This document shows, one piece after another, positions 39,501 to 51,500 of a DNA stretch of 64,000 nt. The DNA is from Branchiostoma floridae (lineage: Eukaryota; Chordata; Leptocardii; Amphioxiformes; Branchiostomatidae). Below the pieces are notes generated by a model. That model was not told where the DNA came from and made no database searches. It saw only the letters and a program-made list of their open reading frames with translations. The position numbers and the translations under genes are program-made. Within the stretch, counting starts at the first letter, position 1. Each line of letters starts with the position of its first letter. The stretch lies in the NCBI RefSeq assembly GCF_000003815.2, contig NC_049979.1, positions 9,755,484 through 9,819,483 on the forward strand, read 5' to 3'.

Positions 39501-42500
39501 TGGAGGGAAAGAACCTTTCAGAAGATTAACAAGAACATTGAGGACACCATTTAAAGGTTGTATTCAAAATAAATTGCTCCCCAGAAATTTGGACAGCCCC
39601 AGTTGGAAATGGAAAGAAACCTTTGTGCCCTAGTTACCATACAGACACTTTTGCAAAAGGATGTTATGTGATGAATTGCTTGTAACATTTTTTACACTAG
39701 GGATATCCTCTAGACTTACTTTGGATAAGGGCAGTTGAAGATGGCGAAGTGCCTGAGGAGCCTGGAGCTGAGGCTGGGCACAGGTGCGGTGGTGTTGGGG
39801 TTGACGGTGCTGACGTACGTCACATTCTTCACCTGTCGCCACTGCTGGGTCACGGGGTCAAACACTCCACCACAGTCTATGTGCTGGCGGATTATCTCAT
39901 TGGCCGATTGACTCTGGTATGCATCAACCTAGGAAGGATATATATTCAGACCCCCATTACACTTGTGCATAACATTTAATTCAAGAGAGACAAAGACAAA
40001 GTTTTAGTGCTAAAAAGCTGGATTTGTTTCATTCTATCATCTACTTTTTATATATATCCATCCTATCTCTGAGATATTCTATTCAAAGAAGGTAATGATT
40101 AGATTTAAAGCAATTTTAAATGAGCCAATGCTTCTTACTAAGTGTACATCTTTATCTCTATCTTCTCTCCTGAAGAGTAGCTGTTGGTAGACAACTTAGT
40201 CAAAGTCAAAACACCACACGCAGTCTTACCCTGGCTAGGTTCATATCATCCACCACCACCATGAGTCTCTTGTTGCCCTTGGGGATGTATGTACGGCCGT
40301 GTTTCCACTCCAGGGTCTCCTCTATTGTCTTCCACAGCCAGCGAGCTGTGGTGAACCTGAACAGCAAAAATATATATTGTTACATGTATGAATCATCTTG
40401 TAAATGTGACAATCTCTTATTTTGCTGTTCAATTACATTGCATTGAGCAGAGTGTGAGTGGCACCCTTGGCATGTGCATGTAGCAATGCTGGAATACAAA
40501 GTTTGTATGCAATAAGTCTGATAGGAAAATCTGAACTTCTGAGTCAAAGATAATATCGGTTGTACCCAGTACTTAAACATTTACTTCTGTTTGTCCAATA
40601 TTTAAGGCTTCAAGACAGCAGTGTATCCAAACAGAGTATAGTTCAGTTAGCAAAAGTCAATCTTGCCATGTTTTGTGGTAGTATCATCAACAATACAGAT
40701 ACTGTAACAAGCAGTTATGTGCTGTTTGCTAATTGCAAACTTTACACAAGGTGAATGCCTACTTTTAAGCCCTACGGTGAAATAAAGTGCCTTAAAACTT
40801 AAGAATTTTCCTAACACCATATCCCCATGACCCACCTGTTGGACCTGACAGTGATGGACCTGGCCTCAGCCATCTCCCCCATACAGAACGTGCGCACCCT
40901 GTCCTTCATGATGGCCGTCTTCCCACACCCCGCCTCCCCAACAAACATCACCGGCTTGTTGGAGTCAAACAGCAGCCCCAGCAAGTAGGACAGTTGCTGT
41001 ACAGACAGGAATGCATAGTACATGTATATGACTCACCAAATTGAGCTAAAACACTCAGATTTGTTTTAAAACAAAATGCAGAAGGGAAAGCAATGTTTGA
41101 TAAAGGGAGACGGTACATTTGATACACTAGGTAGCAGATCAGGTAAGCTGAAACATTCACATAATACTTAAAGTGTTTACGTAGATACAAACACATAAGG
41201 TAGGCTTGAAACACAAGGTATCACCAGAAAAGATGAAACTCTTTCATTCCTTTTGAGACCAAATGTAGAAGGGAAAGCTGAGACAGATACTGGTGCACAT
41301 GCATCAAGTATTCAAACCACATCTGTACCACTTACCTCAACAGTCACAGTGTGGACATAGGCATCTGGGGGGATTCCCTGGCCGTGAGGCAGGGAGTAGG
41401 CAGGGACAGCATCCAGCCAGTTGGTCCATTCTCTGTTCTCAGTGTCAACATAGTAGTCCCAGACCTAGGGTGGGGCACAGGATAATCCAATTAGCACTTT
41501 GTCTTGTAGCACAGCTAGAAAGCCAGGTCTAGGACTAAGATTGCTTTCACGTTTGATTATAACAAAAGTTTATCTATTCATTGTTTTGTTTACTTATTGT
41601 TTGTTTATTCATTTGCACAAGAAAATACATAAAACATAATACAAATAGCAATACATAAAAACAGGTGCAACAGGAGGAAAAATCATATGTAGCTTAAACT
41701 AAATCCTGCTAAAAAAACTAAATTAATCACAGTTGTCTTTTTTTTATATATCATAAAAGTAAAAGTAATATACATAGTGTGGTTGCGGTACATAATAAAT
41801 AAGGACAAGCAAGTAATGAATTATGATAGAAGAGGAACTGAATATATGATTCTACTCCAGGGGGCTAGTGTTGCTTATTAGATGGGTTTTCAAGGCATCT
41901 TTGTACTGTCAGAAAAGAGGTGTTTGTATATTCAGTAGCATACCTCTCCAGACTCAGGATAGTCCACACCGTCCGGGCCGGCCACAAACTGGTGCCTCCA
42001 CCACTGGGAGAAGGCTGTCTGATAGTCTGCCTCCAGCGTGCCGGCAAATGCCCAGATGGCTGCAAAGTTGAAGAACCTCTCCATCTCCACTTCTGTCACA
42101 TCAGTCTGCTGAGTCAATAGGGACTGCAGGAGGAGTGTGAGTGAATGATGAGTCAATAAGGGAATAACTAGAAAGACAGCAACAATAAGAAACAAAAGAT
42201 GCAAGGATAGATATATCTGAAGTAATGAAGTACACAAAATGTCAATAACTATATAATATCCCAACTATTCTTGGTCTAGTTAACAAGTAGGTATTGCTCA
42301 TAAAGGTATCACGAGACTGGGGGACAGATAACATAGTGACTAACATGTGTAACAATATTCATTACACCTGACAATTGTACTGGAGAACTTGTTCCAATTG
42401 GCACCAGTAATATCTAGTACAAGAAATGTGACCATTTTGCTTTTGAATGCCTTTCAGCACCATGGACATGTAACCTTAATTAACATTGATCTATTGCCAC

Positions 42501-45500
42501 TTTGAAAAACAGTGGATTTTGGAGATTTCTGGTACAGCACCCATCCAGCTTTGCACAGTGTAGAACAGTAGATACAGGAGTGCAGATCTGTTGGAGATCT
42601 GTGTGGACATATTTTTCAGGGTGGCAAAAATACATACCCTGCTGTGGAATTACATGTATGTTAGTAGATGTTACCTCTCAAGAATGCTTCAAAGACTGAA
42701 GTAAAAAGAAAAATCAGCGTTGTAATGTCTTTTTCCTCACCTCTAACAGAGCACAGAAGGTGGACACCATGTTGGCATCAGTGACAGGTACCACTCTCCT
42801 CATGCGGGGCCTGGCTGCTGACTCACGGCTGCCAAGCATGGCGGTTGGGGACGTGCACGCAGCCAAGTACTCCAGGCACGGGCCTTTACGATAAAAATGA
42901 AAAGATCAACTTCTTGAAGTGATCTATTGTAAGAGATGAATAATATTCATACTTCTACAGAATGAAAGATGCTGCGCGCAGCTGGAAATTCTTCATCTGT
43001 GTTGGAAGAATTCACTGAGTCACTGAATCATGTTTTATCTGTGACATCGTAGAAGTAATGGATTGGTCCTTTGTTGACAAAGACTGGTGCTGTAAACAAA
43101 ATATTGGGTACACCTCATTTTTCCAACATGACGTAGAAATTGTTGTTTAACCCAGGGTCTGCTTCAGTATAATTGATAGTTTAATTAAGGTTTTTGAATA
43201 TATGTCAGGGTAGAGACTCCGATCTGGTAGAATTGGCGTTTTTGCTGGTAGAGATCGCAATCAGAGTCCCTGTCGACAAAATCTTCAATCAGGATCTCCA
43301 CCGACAGAATCTCTGATTCTACCACTGTGACATCAGAGTCTCTACCTTGACATTATATCTTTTTTACCTATGTACTTGTCGGCCAGACTCCTCAGCATGT
43401 CCTGCTCCTTGTCCGGCCTGCCGTCCAGCCAGCGCGCCAGGACCAGCTGCCAGCCCACGTCAGACATGTCCATACTCAAGACAGCCAGCCGGCTCACCAT
43501 GGACGGGCTCACGTGGGCCAGGGTCTCCATCTGGGTACAAACAATCAATACCATCATCTCCTGCTTCTAGCAACCCCTGAAATACACTGCACCCTGATAT
43601 TCAGTCATTATCTAAACTCTCTGTCTGTTACTTCAGAAAAAGAAATCTTCCATTTGTATTCACTACCCAGCTGTAGTCTGAAAGCTTGTTACTAGTTAGA
43701 TGGATGGATATACATGTATGTCTGAATCTACACAAATGTTCTGTTACCTAAAAGGTACAGGGCGGGACATGTCAATCTTCAAAGTTGAAGTCAACGACAT
43801 CTAACTGTTACAACAACAGATGGACTCTTACCTCCCAGAAGATTCTGAGTGAGTCTGCAATCTTCATCCTCTCATTGTTTCCAGTAACAAGGTAGCCTGG
43901 ACACAGCAGACAAGCAAAGTTTAGCAAATAAAGGAGAAGCAAACAAATAAGAATACAATGCAGCTAAGCACTAGAGTACTGGGATCATATTGGAGGTGAT
44001 GATCATGCATTTATGTACAAGGACATTAGCTTAGGAAAAAATTGACAGACGTTTACCTTCATGATGCAGCAGGCTGTCAAACATCTCTATCTGGCTGTCA
44101 TCCACCTATAACAAAAACAAAATCATACACGTCACATGTTGGACAGGTGTGTCAATCAAAAAATATAATTCCTCAACACCAGACACAAGGTTAACAAATT
44201 TGACTAAAATTTCTGGCTATATTCTATCTATACTTTCTCATATCCAGATTATCTAAAACATGTCAATGGCATTCATAAAACACCTAACAGACAGTTCTGA
44301 TTGACTATTTGTCACAAAACACACTAGTTGGTCACATGTACAGAACATGACTAGGGTATGATATACAAGCATCTCTAACAGATACAGAACATGTCATAGA
44401 AGAAAATCCCTGTGACTAAACTAAAGTCTGTTGTTACCTCTCCATCCAGCTGGAGGATCTTCATGACAGGTTTACTGCGGAGGAAGTCTGCGCTGGAGTG
44501 CAGCATGCAGTACCTCCTCAACAAGGAGGGGAGGATGCCGTGGTGCCACTCCCTGGGAAACAAACATTGCAAAATTACACAAAAAACTACCTATCTGCAC
44601 TGGAGTGCAGCATGCAGTACCTCCTAAGCAGGGAGGGAAGGATGTTGTCCCTGGGAAACAAACATCGCGAAATTACAGATATACAGTAAGAGAAATAAGA
44701 GACTACATATACACGTATGTAGTGAAGATTACAGGCACTTCATTATACCTGCACACAAGCACAACTGCATAAACTAAGAAATGAACATACATGTATTTTG
44801 GATCCATGAAATGTTGATGAAGGCTAGACATCCAGGTAGAATATTACATGATACAAAATAAGATAATTTATCCAGTTGCTTGGTCTATTTTCTATGTACA
44901 ACTATTTCATTTTAGGGAATATACTTCTAACCTAAGCAAGATATTTTCCTAATCTAAGGTGAGAATTATTCTTACATGGCCAAAGTGCATTATGTCACAG
45001 CAGGATTAAACAATTTCTGAGTCCGACAAGATAACAGCAACAAGAACAACCTTGTGGCAGGGTCGTTGAAGCCAAAGAGCTCCTCTGACTCCATGGCCCT
45101 GGTGAAGACAGTCTGTGCTGACACAGTCTTGCCCATCTGTCTCTGGGCTGTGATGAAGGTCTGCAGGCAGCTGCTCTTCCCACACCCTGCAGGACCTGTC
45201 ACAATGATCTGTGGGGGGAGGGGGCACATTTTGTTACACCTTTGTCCACCATCCTGATATAATGTCTCCCTTAGATCTCCAATGCAACATCCCCCAGTGT
45301 TATGCATCTCATGTATATCTGAACTGTGCATACCAGAAAGGCACAGCATTAAAAATCTAACAAACACACAGTATTTCAAACTAAGAACTAAATATATGAC
45401 ACTACGTCTGAGAAAAGAGCATGGTTCAAGGTCTACAACTCAAGAACAAAGGTAGTAAATACAACGTGGCAGAAAATTGTTAATGGACGCTATATATAAG

Positions 45501-48500
45501 AAATATATTCCATATCTATAGCACTTACAGCAGGATGCGTGTTAGCCATCTGCACCAGCTGTGCCACTCTGGCCTGGAAGGCCGTTCCAGGCATCAGTCC
45601 CAGCTCGTTGGTTGCCACGGTGATGGCCGCGGACATGTCGTCCAGGGGGCCTGGTTTTTCATTGGTGGGCGTGGGAACAAAACGTTCCTTCTCCTCCCTC
45701 TTCACCTTCACCAGCGGGGTGTTCAACTTCGCACCACCTGGTGTAACAACAGCATCAAAATGCAAAATCAAACCATCTTTGCTACTTAACTGATTTGCTA
45801 CTTGATCATCTCTAATGCTAAACTAATGCTTACTTACAGGTGTGATTTAACCTGATCTTAATCTTTTCCATTTTGTAAGGATGCTAGAATTTATAGCCAT
45901 TTATTTTTGTCCATTAGCGACACGATCTGTGAAATGACAGATGCTGGGTAAAACTTCTCAGATTTCCAGAAAGAGCAATGAGATTGATGCTTGCTCAATT
46001 ACCACAACAACTTACCACATTCATTCTACGTTATCTTCAAAATATCCACGCCAATATCATTTCCATCAATCTTACTTAATTTCAATTGTTACTCTATAAA
46101 AAGATGTCCCACCTCTCTGGTCTGTTGGTTCCCCTTCAAAGGTCATGGGGACGTTGACCCCAGGGAAGAGGTCACCCATGAGTGTCATGAAGATGCTGGC
46201 GTCGCGCCCGTTGAGCCGCGGCATGAAGGTGTTTCTGATGGCCGTGACCAGGGCCTCCTGCTCCATAGATGCTACAGTCTCTGCATCTGGCAGCAGACTG
46301 TCCGCTTCTGCAGGAAGGTAGGAATACGTTAGTGATGCATGTCTACAAAAGTCTGGGTCTCAGAGTTTGCGACAGTCTCCACAAATTATGTATTTTATCA
46401 AGGAGAACTCCGGGAAGAGTACTGGATGTATTTCAACTCTAATAGAGATTCCTTGATAACAAACAAAAAGGCAAACATACAAACAAGGTGTGATAAAAAT
46501 TGAGACATTCCTGGTCTTGCCAAACAGCCTAACACCTGGACAGTGCATTTCTTTCTTGCCAAAATCATATTGTGTGAAGATACACTAAATGTGAAATAAC
46601 CATTTGTGAGTTGAATCCGAAACCAATCTTACTTGGAGAAGATCTAAAAGCAGCCAAGACAACACTATGCTAAAAGGAGGTGCAAAACAGGGCATGCTGG
46701 AATAAAAAGACAGCCTGACAGACTAAGGTCTAAGGATGAGTTTCACTTGGTGGCCAATAGAACTTGTTTTACCCAAATGTTAAGACCTACCATTGTAGCC
46801 ATCCTTCTCCCCCTCCTGCCCCTGAGCTGTTTGGTCCCCTGCTGGCTCAGGGGATGGCTCAGGAGAATCCTTGCTGGAGGCTACAGTACTCCCTGCATAG
46901 CCTGGAACACTTCGCACTGGGAACAAAATCCTGTGGTTAGATTCCATTCAACTTGGGCTCTAAAGTTAGACACAGTAAAACCAGGATGGTTGCTGTAACA
47001 CAAAAAACTTACCTGTCAGAACCTCCCATTATATTTCTGCAGGTATCATAGAAAATATTGGAAGGACCAGTGCTTAGAATTTGGATTTAAAGTGGCATCA
47101 GAAAATGTGTTTTACTTTTAGCTCTATTCGAGAGGGAGTGAAACACCAAACACTTGTCAGTTTCACTACTGTCTTTGCTTGTCAGTAAAACTAAGTATGA
47201 CTAAAGGTGCCTAGTCTCACCACCCCTATCTCACCTTACTCTCAATAGAAGAATTCTCATAAACCCTTACACCTGTATACACCTGTCAGTTGCAATACTA
47301 TGTTGTGTTATCAGTTCAGTTTCAAATCCTACCCAGGAATACTAGGTGCTGGTTAGTACTAAACAACAACAGGTTACAATTATACATAGTGACCTTGTGG
47401 TATAAGAGTGAGGTTCTGGTGCTTGTTAACATGTATATCAATGGTACATTTTTTACACAACCATGCGGAATGCTACTACACTAGTATGAGCCACACAAGA
47501 TTCACTCTTTGGGGTCACATGCCCTAGATCATGCCAAAGAAGCAACATAATAACTAGGCATGCTTATGTAAGCACACAGCATGCACATTTGATAGTAAGA
47601 AATATCAAAGGTACAGCAGACCAGGGTGCAATATTAGTTAAGCTGCTACAGTGGATACCTTTAGCCCGCCATTTTGATGCCATGTCCATAACCAAGGGCA
47701 TTTGTTTCAAGTCAGGACCTAAGCAGGCAGCAGCAGTAACAACATGATACATAAAAAGCAGCATTTATCATGATTGTTAATAAGCAAATATGCACATCAC
47801 CTACCAAAGATATAAAAGCCGGAAGTTCTGCTGCAGAATTACAGAAATCTGCTGGATGTCCCATAGTCAAACGTATCATTTGTTTTGGTAACACCTAGCC
47901 ACAGACCATACACTGTATCATAGAAAGTCCTCAACAACTTCTCGAGTTATGTTTGTCACACAGAAACACATAGACACACACTTGACCTAAAACGATGATT
48001 CACAGAGGTAATAAAATTTGGCAAGCAACATTGTCTATCATGCTGTGATTACTTTATCAGCTTTGGTCTTCATACTGTCTTCATACAATTACAGTTACAA
48101 GCTATACAAATGTCACTGCCCCATCCTACACAGTATGTCAAAAGTTGCCACTCAAAGTCATGAAAAAGATGTTACATACTTTCTGCTGCCATGGCTGCCA
48201 TCTCCTTCTCTGTGGCGTACTGACAGAGCATGGCATCCAGAGTCACCCCCGCATCGGAGATGACGTTCTTCAGGTTCTGTATACTCAAGCCGTGGGTCCC
48301 ACTCACACCACGCTCACCTGCAAAAAACATGTCACTATGTTCAATCCACAAGGATGTCCATGGACTAACATACTAAGACACACTAAGGAGATCAATTTTG
48401 TAAAATAGACAATCTGAGTATCATGCTGTATGGTGAACATGATGTTTGGCAAAAGCAGATTCTTGCAAAGCTATACTATCTAAATGACTAGTATTAAAAA

Positions 48501-51500
48501 CTTTTTTGGTTCAATTGACACTCAAATCTGAAGAGTTTTGTTTGCTCACCAAGAATAGTTTTCGTAGAGATGAAGGTGACTGTGGTCAACATCTTCTTGC
48601 ACAAGTCGCGCAGGGTGATCAGCTTCTTGGCAAGGACAGCAGCCTGTAGGAATCCTACATACAGTAAAGCACAAACAGTATAATTACATCATGGTTGAAA
48701 CATGGAATGCTCTACACCAAATTTTAGTGGTTTGGCTATGAATCATGTGGAATTAAAACTACTGATGACTCTTTATGTAAAACTAAAAGGGCATACAGAT
48801 CCACTTTGATTCTCTTGTATCCCATTTAAGAAAAATCTGACACAAATTTATTGGAGAACATGGTGACAGGGGCTGTTGTAGAGGATTTACAAGGGCGGAT
48901 GGTACAGTGTTGTAGCAGCACAAGATTCAGCACCATGGAAAGTCAATGTAACAATACTTATTTTTTACACAATTGAGTATCATGTTAAAGGAAATAACTT
49001 GGGATATGAACTACTCTTTCCAAAGGTGTAATTTCCCTCCTTGTAAAAGGGGCTTATCAAGAGTTTGATGTCAATATAGGACACTGTGTGTATAGATTGT
49101 AACACAGCCAATAGGCTGCCATCAACTACCCACAGCTGAAGCCCCAATCACACATTCAGGATCTTCCCATAACTTTGCCTCTGACCACTTCCACTATGAA
49201 GTAGAATATAACTTTCCTGACTTAGATTATTCAAAATTCATTGTTGACTGGTGCAGTAGAACACCCAAATGACAAACTCTCAACCATGGTCAGAAGATCA
49301 GGAGGCCATGGTTGTTTAGGTGTGACAAGGTCTTCATCAATCCTTACCCTGACTCCACAGCATGACTTCCATGGCCAGTCCCAGGTCGGTATTCACCACA
49401 GACACCACCCTGAACAGCTGGAGGATGGCTGATGGAAGACAGGCCACGGCTGACTTGAATGACAGGTGTCCATCACTCTGGGTGTGGCCCATCACAACCG
49501 TGCTACTGATGGTGGCAAAACATGCCCCGCCCAGCTGCAGGGTCACCTGTAGTGTAAAGGTTATGGTGAAACATTATTGTCCCCCAATGTATGGCAAATG
49601 ATCCAAAAGTATTCTTCTTGTATTTTTCCAGCCCAGATCTGTTCAGGATATCCAGTAAGTACAAACCAAATTCTCCCTTTGGTGTCAATTTCTGTCTTGA
49701 CGGAAGTGTTAAGCCAACTTTTTGAGTATCAATCTTTGGCTACTTATGGTACAGCGTATCAAAAAGAATCTGATGTACTTAGTTACAGTAATTTAATCCA
49801 AAATTTCAAATTGAGAATTCACAGTAAATCGCACTTTCTTCATTCTTCAATTTCTGTTATCCACACCTGGCTGTGAATAGTGCTACTACAGACACTTTTC
49901 ACAAGAGCTATACAGTGGTACCTGAATAATTATACACACATGCACAAAAGTGGATATGAAATGTTCAATTTGGTACAATGGTAAAGAAGTACTGCAAACT
50001 AGTGCAATGGCCAAGTGTGTAAAGTTTTTGCCTTGAAGTCAGTAGGTTGTGAGTTTGGTCCCTGGCCATGTCATACCAAAATGGTACATGCTGCTTTACC
50101 TGCTTTCAGCATTTGGGAATGAGTATGGAGGTTGAACACACACCACTACAAGTGGACCATCCTCCTGCTGTAATGATTGCACAAATGTTGTGTGACCAAA
50201 GGCTACAGAAACAGAGATGGGCGCCACCCTACACACCATCTGGTGCGGTAAGGACTTCAAGTTAAAGAAGTACTGACCTCCTCCCCCTGCAGGTTGACTG
50301 CAGGTTTGCCTGCCTGCTGCGCCTCCTGCACGGCCCGCAGCAGCTGCGCCATGACGGACAGAAGGGACGGCTGCAGGATGTCCAGGTGCAGGAAGGCCAC
50401 CCAACAGCCTGCAGGGAAATCATGTTATGTCAACTGCACAGGGTTCACCCCTCATAGATTTATTAGATGTACTATTACAATATCATATTATAGGCGAAAC
50501 AACAATGCTAAAAGTACTAGTATTCTTGCATGATGTTCTTTGTGATACATTTTTACTTCACACCCACTCAATATGTTAGATAAGTTTTAACAAAAAAGCT
50601 GTTCAGTGGTAACTTGGAGATTTCATCATCTATTTCACTATGACAGAGTGGCAAATACATTATACTTTCTACACCGGCCATGTCCAAACCATCATAAGTC
50701 TTACCTGTGGTGGCCAGACCCTTGAAGATGTCTCCCAGCATGTAGGTATCCATGGAGTGGGTACAGTGGAACTTGTAGAGTGGACAGCCCAGACACATGC
50801 TCAGCTCACGCAGGGTCTCCTGCTTCCCGTGACCCTGACAGAATATTGTTTTGTTAGTACAAGCAGGTGAAGAACTGAGACTATCCACAGATATATGTAG
50901 CACTTGGCAATAGAAAATATTTATAGGGGTCTGGATACCCCTTTCGCATAAGACGTAGCTACATTGATCTCTTTCAGTTCATAAAGAAAGCTGTCTTATT
51001 CACACAAGAGGTAGCGAGATGACAAAATTTTGAGTCATTGCCTTCTTTGAAGCATAATAGTTAAAACAGTTTCTTTAGGTTCTCTTGAATTAAGCAAAAG
51101 TCATGTTGGGACCCCCATGCAGGCCCATGGAACTATGTGCCTTTCAAATGACTTTCAAAGCAGATTTTACATCCTTAACAATTACTCCATATGGAGCTGC
51201 TGGTCTAATCAGTATCTTAACAATATTATCAGAAAACAGATTATTAAGCTGCAGGACACATAGAATACACATACCGGTGGACCCTGGCAGAGCGCCCCCA
51301 TGTTGGCAGAGATGGCCTGGGTCAGACTGACAAACACACGTTCTGTCAGAGGAGTGATGACCAGACGGGAGGCAGAGCCCTGGTACTCAAACCCATAGTC
51401 AAACTCCATGTCAAGCACCTGAAACAACATCATAGAGAAAGGGATGCGTGGGATATACTACTGTACCTTTGTCAGAAAGTAGCATACATCAAAATTCTAC

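Larger units (their letters stand above)
41944..46901 (-). other. DNHD1: DNHD1 module: AAA2 (exons w31-w40)
   Basis: Exons: 46791-46901, 46113-46307, 45529-45737, 45051-45208, 44438-44552, 44057-44105, 43832-43896, 43368-43530, 42741-42883, 41944-42123. The P-loop GPAGCGKSS (about 1710-1718) is complete. The Walker B equivalent ILQLDGEVDD (D1794, E1796) matches the usual DGDVD block. HVSPSMVSR follows in w38. Exon w31 is Pro/Glu-rich, 111 nt, phase 1-1, and could be skipped without a frameshift. Nucleotide binding at AAA2 looks retained. Confidence 0.85.

Noticed and set aside
47795-47820. 26-nt micro-exon candidate flanked by AG and GT
   Set aside because: Its length is not a multiple of three, and joining phase-1 exons w30 and w31 through it breaks the frame.
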